Assembly (NCBI RefSeq): GCF_029227915.1
Contig: NC_079881.1
Coordinates: 19,631,501 to 19,695,500 of the forward strand
Length of the DNA: 64,000 nucleotides
Direction of reading: 5' to 3'
DNA from: Hydractinia symbiolongicarpus
Taxonomy: Eukaryota > Cnidaria > Hydrozoa > Anthoathecata > Hydractiniidae
The translations under genes were made by a program, and so were the position numbers. Position 1 is the first letter of the stretch. Every line of letters starts with the position of its first letter. The notes under the pieces were generated by a model that had not been told where the DNA came from, made no database searches, and saw only the letters and a list, made by a program, of their open reading frames with translations. Below are positions 38,501 through 51,335 of this stretch, piece after piece.

Positions 38501-41500
38501 ATATTGCATTTCTTTTTATTTATCCTTTTCTCAAAATTGTGTCCATGAAAATGACAAAGTTTTAGAAAAATGTGTCATTAACTTTTTAATTTTACACTTT
38601 CTTTTAATAAATTCCTTTAAGCGCCCCCCCCCTTTTGATGAAATTTTTCATTAAATTGTTTAGAGTACCAAGTCGAATATATTTTTATTGCTAAAGGGGA
38701 CACCTGTTTAAGTCCAATTACTTTGATAGGCACTTTTTAGAATTCGTTGAGCATAACTGAAACTACATTTATGTTTTTGTATAAAAATTAATTTTTTGCA
38801 CATTGTTTATTTACTGTAAATTTGTATTATAATTTGTAGTATAACTAATATAAATAAACTTTTCTCTAAAAGTATTTACATGTATAACAACAAAGAACAT
38901 TTTAAGTTATGTTTGTTTTACTGAGCGAAAAAATTGAAGAGTGGCAAATCAGTATTCCTTATCTGCCCATCCGGAATAAGCAACTCTTCTTAGAAGCAAT
39001 TCACACACTTTTTTAATTATTAACGCTCCTGGCCAAAATTATATTTATGGATTTATATTTTGTTTGTTTAGACTGCAAATTTGGTGAATGCCAAAGCATC
39101 AGAAGCAGATAAGATTAAGGCAATGATGAAACAATCCAGTGAAGGATATGATCCCTCCTTGTAAGTTTTATTAACAACTTTTAACTTGATATACATGAAC
39201 AGGTTTTGCTTAAAAAACTGGCTGGCTTTAAAGGGAACAGGAAAAATTATTTTCTTATGTTATAGACTATAAAAAATGGCTTTTTAAATCTGCAAATTTT
39301 TAAAAAATCTATAATCGTTTTAATCTTTTTTATGTTCCGTCCCTTAAGAATCCCTCTCTAAATTTTGGTCTAGGGTAAAAATATTAAGACCAGCAATATT
39401 TTACCAAACAATGATTAAAGATGACCTGAAAAAAATCCTAGATTATTTTTGTGACTAGTGAAATCCATTAGTTTTAAAATTCAGAAAGTCAAAATTAAAT
39501 AGACCTGATTATTATGGTTCAGGTCCACCATAAGATTATTTATAAATTTTACCTTGAGAGATTTAAAGAATGCAGAAGTAAGAAAAGAGTAGAAATTAAA
39601 AAAATGGTTAAAATATGTCAAGACAAGACAGCTAATTTTGAGGTTCGCTACTATGGAACAGCATGACAAATTCTATATCAGATTCACACATTTTTAACTA
39701 ATCAAAGTTAACTTGTCAATGTTCAGAGTGTCTTACGTTATTTAGTTAAATAAAAACTCTTAAAATGTGCTAATTGTTGCTGATGTCAACATAGCCTTTT
39801 CCCTCTGGGCCTTAGTGGGACCTTACATGATTTATTTCATTGTGTGGGTGTGCTAGAAAACGTGACTTGAAAACTTTAACTGATTTATGTCTGGCCAACA
39901 TATGTACATAAGTAGAGACTTTGCAGCATCCTGGCTACAGAGCATTGACCATTAGACGGTTTCAACCATATTTTAAAGGTGATGAAAAACTTATTACAGA
40001 GAAGAACCTGTTTTCAAAAATCACTGTTAACCACCCAGCTGGCACTACTGCAAGCCTTCATTTAGGGGCATTAAGTGTCTTTTAGAATAATGTTTTATAA
40101 TAAATTTTTTTTGTTAGATATCAAAAAAGGCCTCCGCCATCATACATATGTAGTAGATGCGGTCAAAAAGGTCATTTCGTGAGACAATGTCCAACACAAG
40201 GGGTAGGTTTATTGATGATAAAAAATAATCTGTAATGTGTATTCTGGTTAATGCATAGCATATATATTTTTCAGGATTCTCGTTATAACAACAAAACAGT
40301 TCGTGCACCATCAGGAATACCCCGGGAATTTAATATACAACGAATAAAACAACAGTAGGTCATGGTTTTAGTTTAACACTTCAGTATTCACATTTATCCC
40401 AGCCTGTCAAATCCGACACAAACCGGCGAATCTGATTGGCGTGTCGAATCTTGTGACCTCTGATACCGCGAATCCAATCACATTCGCCCAATTAATAACA
40501 TTAGTCACCATATTTCTACTCTATTTGTACTCTTCCAATGTTGGTGAATCTATAAAAAAAAACACTTCGTTCGCTACCAAGGTCCACTATTCGCTGCTGA
40601 TGGTTACCATTTTATTTTTCCCCTTATAGAAGTGGAATACTTTACAGAAATATTATTGATCATCAAGCATTAAGCCCTTGCGCGCAGATCATCGGAAAAC
40701 CTAATTATTGGGCGAGTCTGGTTATTGACTTCAACTTCTTCTTTCTTTTTGTATGTGATTAAATGAACGACGTCTTGCCTCGATGATATGTTTACTATGT
40801 CTCTCCCAGGACCCCGTATTCCCCGTAGGGTATTTCCATAAGGTATAGCTCCCCCACGTGGATTCAGTACTTTCCCTTTAATCTTAAAGCACAAAATATC
40901 AAAATGGCGCATTTCTTAAGGGCTAGTTTCGGCCAGCCAATCGTGATGATGATCTTCAATTCACATAAAAGAAAATAAAGTGTTCATATCATAATAATAG
41001 TAGAGAAAGAAACTGTATTGAATTTATGCGAATCTAAATTGGATTCGCGAGAGGTAAGAATCACAAGAATCCAACTAGATTCAGTGGATTCACGAAGTGG
41101 TAGTTGTGAGAATCCAAATGGATTCGCCATAGCTAAGGTTGGATTTGACAGCTTGTATCCATGACTATTTATTTATTTATTTGTTTTACAGAGATGAGTT
41201 TATAATGAACCTACGTGGAATGCAAAGGGAGGGAAGTCGGTTTTCACCTGCTGTTGGCAGTGATGTTGTTGACCATACTAAAGTACCAGCAGAGTTACAA
41301 TGTCCACATTGTAAGAAGCTGTTTAATGATGTGGTTGTCACGCCATGTTGTGGTGAAAGTTATTGTGATGAGTGTGAGTTAGTATTACATACTTGGTAGA
41401 TAATTGTGTAATTACATGTAAAATTAGATGTGTCATGTACGTGGTGATTTTTTATCATAATGGTGCATCTAAGAGGTTATTTCGGCTATGAAAGATTGCG

Positions 41501-44500
41501 CTATAATTTAGTGTAAGACTATTTAAAAGATGTGGAACACCAGTTAATTTTTTTGTTCCAGTAAGTAAAGAATAAAGGAATATATGCTTGTAAGGGGTAT
41601 GTTTTTGGTGGTTATCATACCAACCAATATATTTCAATCTTAAATTTGAAAAGGATTGCTAAGTAATACTTTGGTATCAAGAAATAGACGTCTATATGTT
41701 TATACATTTAATGTTGAATTGGCAAATGAATATATAATCTTTGTATGCCCTACTTTAGTCAAGCAGTGAAAAATGTCACTTTTTGCAGATTTTTGTGAAT
41801 TCTAAAAAATGATTAAAATTGCACTTGTTGCATTCATTTCATATGAATGAGCTAATCAAATTGCCTGAAATATCTCAATCGTGTGCTACAAGTACTATTA
41901 TGTCAGTTAGACAAGTGTTACCTATTATAGCCATGAAATAACATTTCATTAATAATTGTTTTCTTCATTTAGGTATCCGGAATTATTTAATTGAGCATGA
42001 TTTAACTTGCTTGTGTGGGGAAACCACGTCTCCAGATAATCTTATTGCAAACAAATCTCTTAGGACTGTAAGTGCGTGTTATGAGGCAATTTATGAAATA
42101 AACCACACAAAGTGTCAACCAAAGCTTAAAAGTGTTATTTTATTTTTTTCAAAATTCATGATCTCTTTTTAGGCTGTGAATAATTTCCGAAATCAGAAAA
42201 AGTCAGACTTGAAGTCAGTACCACCATCTCCGGACACACAGCAGTCAACCACTAGGTAATGAATCGAATTATTTAAGAACAGTGCATTTAATGGAAAATA
42301 ATATGAGTTCTTTTGCAGGGTCCAAGCTTTCTGAAATTTTAGATTTAAACGTTACACTGTATAAATATGGGTATTTTTCAATGATTCCTATTAGACATCT
42401 CGTCCTGTTTATTTGCAAGAGCTGTAGATCACAACTTATGTTGTAATTCGACTGTAGTAAAGGGATGGTTGCCCTGGGCTCACATAGGGTTAAAACGAGC
42501 CACATGATTTCAGTAAATCTCCTTTAATATTTGGCATTAATCTATCGAAGTTTTGACAAAGGCTGGAATAAATTATTTTTGGACTTCAACAGCAAAAAGC
42601 ACATATCAAGTGTTTTAGGTGTGTTTTCAGGTGTACTACGTAGGATCACACAACTTTCAAAACAAAACCTAAATTTCATTTTATAGATAAGGATAATCAT
42701 TTTTACTTCTTTACCCATGACTTATATGTTTCCTTTATTGGGAAAAGCAATAACTAATTAACCTGGAAAATTTCTAGACCGTCTGGCTAATTGCAGTTAT
42801 ATTTCCTGCAAAAATAGAAGAATATCTTTGCTTTACTTCTAATGAACATACTGACCATTAAACGTGCAAAGTGTCAAGTGTCATTTTAACAACTGTACTG
42901 TATGTGTAGACATTGCTACATTCTAATTTTAAGATACACTCACAGGTCAAGCTTACTATGAATCCAACCAGTAACACTGAAAAAGTGAACATTCCTGAAA
43001 ATTAAATGCCCTTAGAAACACAGAAACCTAGGTGATTTTCGGCAGGAAATCATATACGATTAGTGGAAATGCAATATCTCTTAAACATAAAAAATGTTAC
43101 CTTCGCTAGAAAATTTTTATAAATCCTTGCCATGAACGTCGTCCTAAGAGCCTTTTATATTGTTCATAATTGTTTTTGTTTGTTTGTAATAGTATTACAA
43201 ATGGTTCCTCACTCAATTCAATTGAGAATCAACCATCGCCACAGCCAGCCACCAGTACTGAAGCTGATGTTGTGAGCGCTCAAAATCCTCCAGACATACA
43301 TTCTGAAACATCACAGTCGAGTGATACTGCACAATTGAGCGTACCTTCGCCTAAAGTTGGAGATTTAGCTGTGATGAACTCGCCGAAGAAACAAGTCATT
43401 GAAGATGGAAAAGTAAGTACCTTAAGGAATATAGCGTTTTCCTTTAGATAATGTGAAGCGAGCTTAACTTTGACGAATTGCAAGTCAATCTCTGACACTT
43501 TGAAACAATGTTTTCCTGTTGATTAAAGCAAGCAATAGTGTGTTTGTCATTTTTTACACCTTTCCTTTCTTCTTATATTCAGGCAGGTATGGTCAACCAA
43601 GGTATGGTAGTACAACCGCAGATTTTAAGTGCAAGTCAAGCTATTATAGCAGGGCAAGTTCAACCACGTATTGTACCTGGCTCTCAAGCATTCCACACAG
43701 CTGCTGGAACAGGTCTGTTTTACAAATTAATTTTTAATATTATCTCTTGCATGACCACAATGGTTAGGACAGCTAAAACACAAACTTTAAATCTCAAGCA
43801 AGATTAGGCTATGTTTTATTTGAAAGTAATTAATAGTGTTGGTAGGATATCTTTTGCACTCTAAAATGGTCATTTAGATTCACCTGTTCTTTTATTCAGC
43901 GTACCTTTTATTAAAAATAATTTTTTTCCTTTTTTTGTTCTCCCCAATCTCCAAACCCGTGCATGATGCAGAAGGAGGATTGACTAGAGCCTCTTATTGG
44001 AATAGTTTTAAAATTAGAAAAAACTACCTTTTACTCAAAAAACAGCCTTCTTATTGAAGTCATCAACAGGATGAAATTTCATGAAATAATGTTTCGTTTA
44101 AGCAGTTCGTTATTTCATTTCACGTCAAGAAATTTAACCGTGATTATTTACGCTCAGGGATATGCTATTACCTGTTACATATATATGTTCTTTTTTATAA
44201 TTCAACGACCGCTTAAAAATAAATAAGCGCCAACATTAAAAGTCAACATTTTAAATAATAGCCTGTGGCACTTGATATCAAGCATTGATGGTATTAAAAC
44301 AAAACGTAATTATGAAGAATAAAAAAACTCGATTTACATAAAATCAAGCTGTATTAAAATTATCATGCAATACCCCTTAAGTTTTTCATCCTCCTTATCC
44401 AAAAAAGAATTGCCCATTTATTTTCAGAATCCCCCTTCTCCTTGTAAAAATATTCAACCCTCTAACTATTTACTGTGTGTCTGTCAGAGGGGAGAAGAAG

Positions 44501-47500
44501 GTGTACACTTCTAATAACTAGTAATATTGACTTTTAATTTATTTATTTTTAGCGGTGTATACAGGTGTACATCATAATGCAATGAGAGCCAACTATCTTC
44601 TACCTCAACAACAAATTCTCCAGTCTTCAGCTTTACTTGGGTGAGTTTTGTGTGTATATCGACATACTTAAAATGTGAAAGAGTTTACGTTCAGTATCGT
44701 TGAAGTCGGTCTCGTGGTCCCATCTTTTTTGTTTTTATTTTTCCACTAGCAAGTTGTAACAAATATTTTTGTATTTGATTTTATTGTTTCTATCGGTAGA
44801 CCAACGATACAGTACGGTATCAACATGCCTGGTGGCGCGACATTAGTCAAAAGACTGGTCCCAGTACCAGTTGGTCCGCGACTGGCAGTTTCGCAGGTGC
44901 CACATTCAGGAATACCTCATGGAAGTGTGGTGCCAGTCGATCTTAATAAACAACTATTGGAACAGCATGGTAGACCTGCGAGGAAGGATAAAGAAAAAGG
45001 CGATGTCGAGTCACCTATGCCGTTGACCGAAGATGAGTTTTATCTCTGGCAGAATCAGTTCAAACAGCGGTGAGGATTTTAGCTACAATTCAATTTTGTC
45101 TGCTCGTGTGTACTTAATTTTATTGTATTGTGTTAATATTGTTGTATTGGAAATCAAGCTTTTCGTATAGACGACAAAAGTTGCTTACGCAAACAAACAA
45201 ACAAACAAACACATATCAGATCAGTTGTGTAGAAGTGCTCAGTAATGTCCTCGATTCTCCTCATTATTTTTTTTTTTTTTTTTAATTTAGGTTTTCTTCT
45301 TAAAGCTCAAAATTTTTTTGATATTTGGTTATTTTTTATATTATTTTTTTCGAATGACCACAACTTGTGGATGCTATAACCTGCAAACAACTTGTGTTTG
45401 TATTTGAAGCAAAGTTTCTTAGTTATCTTTTGTAATAAAACATTGAGATGTCAGTCTGCGTGTTCCTTCATTTTTACAAGTGCAAGTTTTTCTCCTCAAT
45501 TTTTCTCAAATTTTGTTTTGAAAAAAGAGTGGGAACTCTGGTCTTAATTAGCCTGACATTTTTTGAATCCTTAAAGCACATCTAATGGTTGTTTTTACTT
45601 CATATTTGATGTGGTTTTTATATTTGTATTATTTTAAATTTTTAGACGTCATCTTGCCCCTCCTGTTCGTGAAACTTCCAGGGAACGTCATCGAAGTCGC
45701 AGCAAAAGTCCGACGGGAGAGAAGCGTAGACGACATCGTGATAAGAGCATGTCTCACTCGGCAGATGAATCGAGTCAGGAAAGAAAAAAGAAAAGGGAAA
45801 AAAAAAGACATCGAGATTCTTCTCAAGAAAGTCGAGGCGAGTCGGCGAAAAGTAAAAGTCGTTCCGAACGAAAATACTCGTCGAAAAAATCGTCGCGTCA
45901 CTTACCGAAACATATTAAGCGGGAACTGGAAGAATTCGAATTCGACAACGAGCTCGAGTTTGACGAAGAACTGCGCAAAGTGCGAAAGCAGTCGAAAAAA
46001 AAATCACGCAGCGATTTTGAATACGATGACGATTTTGATAACGAACTTCACAAACTTAGAAAAGAATCGAAAAGAAAAAATAAGCGCAGCAAGGAAACGG
46101 AGAATACACCCAACTCTACAAAATCAGCTTCCGTAGAAAGAAACAGTTCTGTCTCGCCGGAACCGAATGAGAACAAAGACGCTTCTAACGAACCTGCTGT
46201 AAAAACAGAGGTTAATGCCAGTGAAACTTCGAAAGAAGTCGGTGCTGTTGTCCTTGCATCGACTCAAGACACTGAGAACAACAAAACAGAGACAACAGAC
46301 GTGGTAAAGGAGAATAAACCTAAACCAGAAACCGATGCGACGGCAACCGAAAACAAGCCGAAGAAGAGAACAAAAATTGTTAGGAAAATAGTTAAACGTG
46401 TAGTAAAGGTTAAAAAACGAAAAGGTGAAATTATGTCAAAAACTGTAATATCTAGTGGCCCAGCATTGTCTGAACAAATTGTCCCCACGGAGCAAACTCC
46501 GATTGAAAAAATTACCCCTGCGACAGATTCTGGTATTTCTGCCGATGCTAAAAAATCCGATAATACGGAAACACCGTCAAGCGAAAGCGCTTTACCAGAA
46601 AATAGTCGTTGGGAGACTGGAGAGAAAAAAGGCGTCGAAAAGTCACCAGAAGGCAACACTCACGAAGAAAACAACGCAACGCCTGTTAAAAAAGCGAAAA
46701 CTCTTTTTAAAACAGACGTGACTCCTAAAACTGTTGCCGGCACGTCAGGACGATCTCAAGCTTTAGTGTCTCCTCAGAAAAAAGCTTCCGAACTTCGATC
46801 TAGAAAAGAGGCTCAAAAGCGTGCCATAATCGAAAAAGCTAAGAAGTTAAAAATGTTATCCGAGTCCTTGGAAGGCGAGGATGAAGAAACAAAGAAAAAG
46901 AGAGAAAAATATTTACTTTTAAAGCAAAAAAAATTAAAGGAGCGTGCTGCAAAGTTAAAAAAAGGAGTAAAACAAGACAAAGCAAACTCACTTCGAAACA
47001 CTGCCGAGCATTCTGATGAAGGCAGGGATGATCCAGAGGAACGCAGCAAGTCAAGGTCTAAGGAAGATAAGTTGGGTAAAAAACCCGACCAACATTTTTA
47101 TAAGCCAGGTGATGCGAAACTAAAGAGCATCAGTGAAATGAGTAAGCAGCGATTAAAACAAGTGGAAACACGTCGCGCGGCGAAGAAAGAGGTGGAAAAC
47201 GGCGAAGGGGACGACGTCCTGAAATCTAAAGTAACTAGCATTAAAAAGATGATCACGGAGAAACGTCGGGTTATCAAGACATCAGTGTCGGAAGAAGAGA
47301 AGGAATTTACGACAAGTCAATCGTCTGAAGATATTCGACGGAGTGATCATCGTGTTGTTCGCATTGAAAACAAAAAAAAGGCCTTGTCGTCGGCGGTCGA
47401 AAAAACCGGCCAAGAGAAGAGGAAACACAAGCAACACGAAGACAGCTCCGAACGGAGACATCGTGAGAAAAGTTTAGAACGAGAACGAAAAACGACAACA

Positions 47501-50351
47501 GATCGCGATCGAGCTGAACGCCGTCTGCTACGCGAGGAGGAAGAAAGAAAGGAAGCCAAGAGACAACGCCAACTCGAACGAGAGAGAAAGGAACGAAAAA
47601 AGGTATCCATATTGGAACAAGAGAAACAAGAGAGTTTGCAGCGAGAAAAGTTAGCGCTGCGAGAGAAGGATCGGTTGGAGAGGAAGCTGATGAGGGAAAG
47701 GGAACTTCGTGAAGAACTGATGCGTGAAAAAGAAGAGGAGAAGTTTCGAAGGAAGAAACAGGAGTTGGTGAAAAGAAAGCGAATAAACCTCAAGGATGAC
47801 GACAGTGACGAAACGTCGAGCAAGAAAAGTCGACGACATAAAGAAGTTATCAAAATCGATGTGAGTGAAAAAAGCGAGGAGGAGAGCAGTGAAAGCGAGA
47901 AAGAAAAGAAGAAAAAGAAACGATCTAAGAAGAAGAAGGAGAAGAAGAAGAGAAGAAAGGTAATGGTTTTTTATGCGTGATCAATTCACGTTGATCAATG
48001 ATTTTACTGTATTTCTTTCTAAATTAGAGTTAAAAAGATTTTTTTTCTCCTATAGTTTCCCAGATTTCTTTTTGTTTGACTTTTTAATTCTCCCTTGTCG
48101 TATTCAGTAAGTTTTTTGTTTTTTTGTAATTAAACATAAAAAGGCGAAATTTCTAGTATTTTGATATTCTAGCGTGTTAATTTTTTGCAGGACCTTTTTC
48201 GTAAGCTTTTTTCAATTTCTGTTTTTCTTAGAAGAGTGAGGAGAGTGACGACGAAAACAATGAGTCAGCTGATTCCGACGACTCTTCTTCGGAAGATGAC
48301 GACGAGGAAGAAGAGCGTAAAAGAAAGAAGAAGAAAAGGAAACACAAACGAAAACATAAAAAGCACAGGAAAAGTAAAAAACATAAGAAGAAGACTAAGA
48401 AGAAAAAAACAAAGAAGGAGAAGAGTGAAAGTGAGAGCGAAGAAGAACAAGAAAGTGAAAGTAAAAAGTCTGATACTGAGGAGGAAGATGAAGAGGTAAA
48501 ATTAATCATTTGTTAAGTGAATGAGGGTTAAGCAAGACAGCAGAGTATCTGCCTCGTTTATCCCAAACATTTTTGCTAAGATTTATTAGAAACGGCATAT
48601 TGTTGGATCTTGTTAATTAAACAGACTAGACTATAAAACATGCCATTAAAAACGCACGCTAGTCCATGTGTCTTTGGAGTGACGTGTCGAACATGTCTGT
48701 TCTTAGCAAGGCAGCAGAAAATATGACTTGTTTATCCCAGATGTTATTTGTAAAGATCTATCAGAAACTCCAGGTTATTGGGTCTTGGTACATGACGAGA
48801 CTAGACCATAAACGTGTTAAGCGAGTTTACCATAGGCGAAACAGCATTACATGTCTTGTTTATCCTAGATATTTGTGTGAAGATCTGATAGAACCTTTAG
48901 CTTATAAATTCCTGCTAGCTTACATGTACTATTTTAAATTTTGAATGTGTGAAAAACAAATTAACTTGGCTTTTACAACCTTATTCAAACGATCTTTTGA
49001 ATACTGTTGTTTTCAGGTAGAAGAAAGTGAACAAAAATCTGAAGAATCTGACAATGCGAAGGAGAGCAAAAGCGCTTCATCTGAAGACGAATCTGTGAAA
49101 TCAAGCAGTGATCAAAATGAAGAAGAAAAAGAAGAAGAAGAAGAAGAAGAAGAAGAAACGGAGTCTAAAACTGAGATAACTGAAAGTACGTAATAAACTA
49201 ATAATAATCTATTTTCACCTCTGTTATTTTGCAACTTCTCAAACAGTCCTGAGCAAACTTTAAAAAGACTCTTTTCTTTTCGGAGTTACTTCCAGTGCCT
49301 CGGTACAAACATTTTTCCACTGTGCTAAGAAAATTTACCCTTGAACCAACTCTGAAATCTGTTCCACTACTTTCAAACAAAATAAAATTCAAGCTTTCCA
49401 ACTTACAATTGTTTTATTTTAAGTAAATGATAAACCTTCAATAACAATGAACACTGAAGAGAATGACACGAAATCATATCTTTGACATGAATTACCACTT
49501 AGACATCTAAGCATTTTCTTGTCATTGAAGCCGATTTTTTGTCGTGTGTGCCATAGGTGTAGTCAATGGGGAGTGGTTGGATAAGGAGCAATTAAGTACA
49601 TTTTAGTCAATCTAGGAGACCAAAATTGTTCAAAAAGGTCCATAAATTTGTTCCGTTTGCCCTTCCAACTGTGGTTACGCCTCTCAATTCTCTTTGATAT
49701 GGCGTTAGTGATCAAGGGTTCTTGCTGATACATTGTGTATGTATTCAGGCTTTGCTTTTTCGTATATCTACGTCTTTTGGGGTTCTATGAGTTAAACTTT
49801 CTTGGTGGAACACATTCTAAGATCTGAACTGGACAGTTTTTTTTCTTACAGAATCAGCTACGGATCTTGAAACAGAAACCGAGAAAAATGACGACTCTTC
49901 AAAAGCGAAATGTGAAAAAACTAAAGAGAAAACAGAGAACGAACCTCCCGTCGGTAAAGTGAAAAAAAAGAGTTCCACAGGTGACGCAGAAGATCTGGAA
50001 CTGGACTACGATGAAGACATTGGAGACCTTGACAACGATGCGTTGTATGGTGACTTAAACTTCGCTGATGACGAGCAAACGAACCCTGAAAATACAGACG
50101 AAGAGAGAGCGGACAGGAGTCCCGAAGATGGTGAAATATTAGATGAAGATTTGTTTAGTATGAAACCAAATACTGTTGAAAAAAACTTGTTTAGTACCGA
50201 ACCCAACGATACAGATATCGAAAATGCTGTCGATGACGCAATTAACGAACTTTCGCTAGATATTTCTAACCGTAAAAACGCTGTAAGGAAAGTAGAGAAG
50301 TCCAGCGATGTGGAACTTATTTTAAAAAACGAGAATTCGAAAAATAGGTAG
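26572..50351 (+). CDS. RBBP6: RBBP6, DWNN/zinc-knuckle/RING E3 ubiquitin ligase, complete
   Basis: Exons: 26572-26740, 35413-35494, 36038-36065, 38371-38415, 39072-39160, 40118-40202, 40275-40354, 41192-41373, 41973-42067, 42173-42255, 43193-43412, 43583-43712, 44553-44640, 44800-45069, 45646-47959, 48232-48495, 49017-49185, 49852-50351. All phases agree; 4893 nt, 1630 residues. Residues 1-84 form the DWNN ubiquitin-like domain (SSIHYKF at the start, IPKNSSVIVKRVP at the end). Residues 149-162 are a CCHC knuckle (C149, C152, H157, C162). Residues ~230-290 are the RING/U-box (CPHC, PCCGESYCDEC, then IANKSLRTAVNNF). The block LTEDEFYLWQ near residue 525 matches the family's LSREEFY segment. Exon 15 encodes 771 residues of Lys/Arg/Glu/Ser-rich disordered sequence with a short RS stretch near residue 560; exons 16-18 continue it with poly-Lys and poly-Glu runs. 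RBBP6 proteins ubiquitinate nuclear targets and, like yeast Mpe1, act in mRNA 3'-end cleavage. Recognisable Rb- and p53-binding regions are not evident. The last RING cysteine pair is C266-x-C268 rather than C-x2-C. Confidence 0.95.
28014..28094. repeat. Dispersed repeat, copy A
   Basis: AAGTCTTTTTATACCACATTG, with GTG, ACCATTTTTCATGACAGACAG and TATTGTAATATA in order, shares sequence and layout with 61229-61328. It may be the end of an unidentified mobile-element family. Confidence 0.6.
29740..30239. mobile_element. TIR element of about 500 bp with nested internal inverted repeats
   Basis: The ends share CTGATTATATGAG(C/G)CGAGTTGG in inverted orientation. TCTAGA flanks both sides (29734-29739 and 30240-30245) and may be all or part of the target duplication. 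Inside, a second inverted pair (TATATGAACCGAGTCAAC near 30042; GTTGACTCACCTGATATA near 30113) repeats the terminal sequence theme, giving a nested palindromic layout. No transposase. It lies in RBBP6 intron 1. Confidence 0.65.
30905..31645 (+). mobile_element. 5'-truncated RTE-like LINE remnant (RT C-terminus and 3' end)
   Basis: Located in RBBP6 intron 1. A frame at 31082-31486 encodes the post-RT segment common in invertebrate LINEs: VILHGSETWAVKQEDL, MRMVRWMCNVSL, RRLNSLGHLERMEEDNWVRK, then an Arg/Gly-rich end. Weaker homology starts upstream (CKHCKGEIIENEVFP, then a stop). The 3' end reads GGGTCATTAATATACCCC, a CTAGCATGGAAATCGGACG segment and an ATG/ATGA microsatellite near 31623, typical of RTE-like tails. 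The catalytic domain is absent, so this is a pseudogene fragment. Confidence 0.8.
32027..34814. repeat. Two-copy tandem duplication, 1394-bp unit
   Basis: Copy 1 is 32027-33420 and copy 2 is 33421-34814. Every stretch I compared by eye was identical, including the offsets of internal frames (32683 vs 34077 and 32702 vs 34096, both 1394). The bases TGC occur at the start of each copy and again right after copy 2 (34815-34817), a 3-bp microhomology at the breakpoint. The whole array lies in RBBP6 intron 1 and contains no recognisable gene. It could be a very recent duplication or a haplotype-collapse assembly artefact. Confidence 0.95.
34870..34990 (+). mobile_element. 3' tail of a second copy of the same RTE-like LINE
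   Basis: The segment GATCTAACACAGTCCAGATC, then GAGGGTCATTAATATACCCC and GCTAGCATGGAAAACGGTCG, ending in a TGATGATGA run, closely matches the last ~110 bp of the remnant at 30905-31645. No coding part is retained. It sits 55 bp beyond the end of the 1394-bp tandem duplication in RBBP6 intron 1. Confidence 0.75.
37048..37083. repeat. 17-bp perfect palindromic stem
   Basis: CCTGTATACAATATATA and its exact inverse are separated by TT, in RBBP6 intron 3. It could extrude a cruciform or be a very short palindromic insertion. Confidence 0.85.
40400..41155. mobile_element. TIR element of about 756 bp, TATCC target duplication
   Basis: The left end CAGCCTGTCAAATCCGAC and the inverted right end CAAGCTGTCAAATCCAAC match with three differences. 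TATCC flanks both sides (40395-40399 and 41156-41160). It fills most of the intron between RBBP6 exons 7 and 8, ending 37 bp before exon 8. Internal sequence repeats GAATCCAA/GGATTCGC motifs near the right end. A short minus-strand frame (40670-40912) has no recognisable domain. Confidence 0.7.
48531..48903. repeat. Three diverged tandem copies, about 130-180 bp apart
   Basis: A block beginning GCAAGACAGCAGA, containing TTGTTTATCCCAGA and GATCTATCAGAAAC-like segments and ending near ACTAGACCATAAA, recurs at about 48531, 48708 and 48837 (third truncated). It lies in RBBP6 intron 16. Confidence 0.65.
49125..49158. repeat. (GAA)n microsatellite in RBBP6 exon 17
   Basis: In-frame GAA/AAA run encoding the EEEKEEEEEEEEE tract. 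Its length may vary without disrupting the frame. Confidence 0.9.
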
Positions 50352-50681
50352 CAGAAGATTTATAACGTGCGCGATGTTGAGTTAAGATTTTTATAACCTT
50401 AATTATAAGAAATTTTTATACACTAAAAAAATATAAAAGATATTTTCACGTATTATCTTCTGTATACTTTAAAGGAAACTTATTAAGCCGTGGTTGGTCT
50501 GGCTACCTGTACTCCGGTGACGAAAGTACCCCTTAATACACTAGTTTGTGTGTCCTTTGCATAAAAAGGTGAACGCCAGATAACAATTTCGCCGCAGTAA
50601 AACTAAACGTGGTTCTGACGGATATCTTTTTGATTGGACTTGAGTTTATTGTATAGGTTAGGTTGTGGTGAATATTAATAG

Positions 50682-50687
50682 AATAAA
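50682..50687 (+). terminator. Candidate RBBP6 polyadenylation signal
   Basis: AATAAA 331 bp after the RBBP6 stop codon. Another AATAAA lies near 51281; use of either is untested. Confidence 0.4.
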
Positions 50688-51335
50688 GTATCTTTTGGAG
50701 CCTGGTAACGACGCATGGTTCCGGTGTTGAGGTTTTTCTCAAAGCGTCTTGTCGTGACACAGCGCTTCATTGTGGATGTTTTATTCTACTTATTTTTTGT
50801 TTTGCAGGGTGGTGGAAGTAGATATAAGATACTTCAAAATCAACTTTTAATGATGATGTCTTTTTCTATTATCTATCCACCAATTTATTAAAACTCCCCA
50901 AAAGATTACTTTTGTGTTATTTTTATTGTGTTGCTCCAAAAGTTAAAATGGCGCAATGCTTTACTTGTGAGAGCGGTTGGGGCAGGTGGTCGCCTCCTTA
51001 CGCAGTGTTGTGAAGGTGTGTAAATCTCGTGGTGTAGCCATGCATGGCGAACGTTATCCTGTTCTGTAATTTACTACCCACGCCATGTTATTCTGTAAAT
51101 TCGTGATGTGCCGTGTTTATTTTCCACTTTTTATGTATATTAGTTGTTTCGTTTTTTTTATTACTGTTTTTCTTCTTTAGGTATATATTTGTAAGACTTA
51201 TTCAATCCGAAAAATTTCCGTAAAAATAACTTCAAATATCTTTTTTGTTTTTCTTATTCTATCCTGCCAGGGATAAACAACGAATAAAAAATGTGGGAAT
51301 AAAACCTTAACTTGTTAAAAATAATTCTGAAAATA

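Noticed and set aside
47347-47853. 168-codon Ser/Arg-rich minus-strand frame
   Set aside because: Shadow of the Lys/Arg/Glu-rich RBBP6 exon 15.
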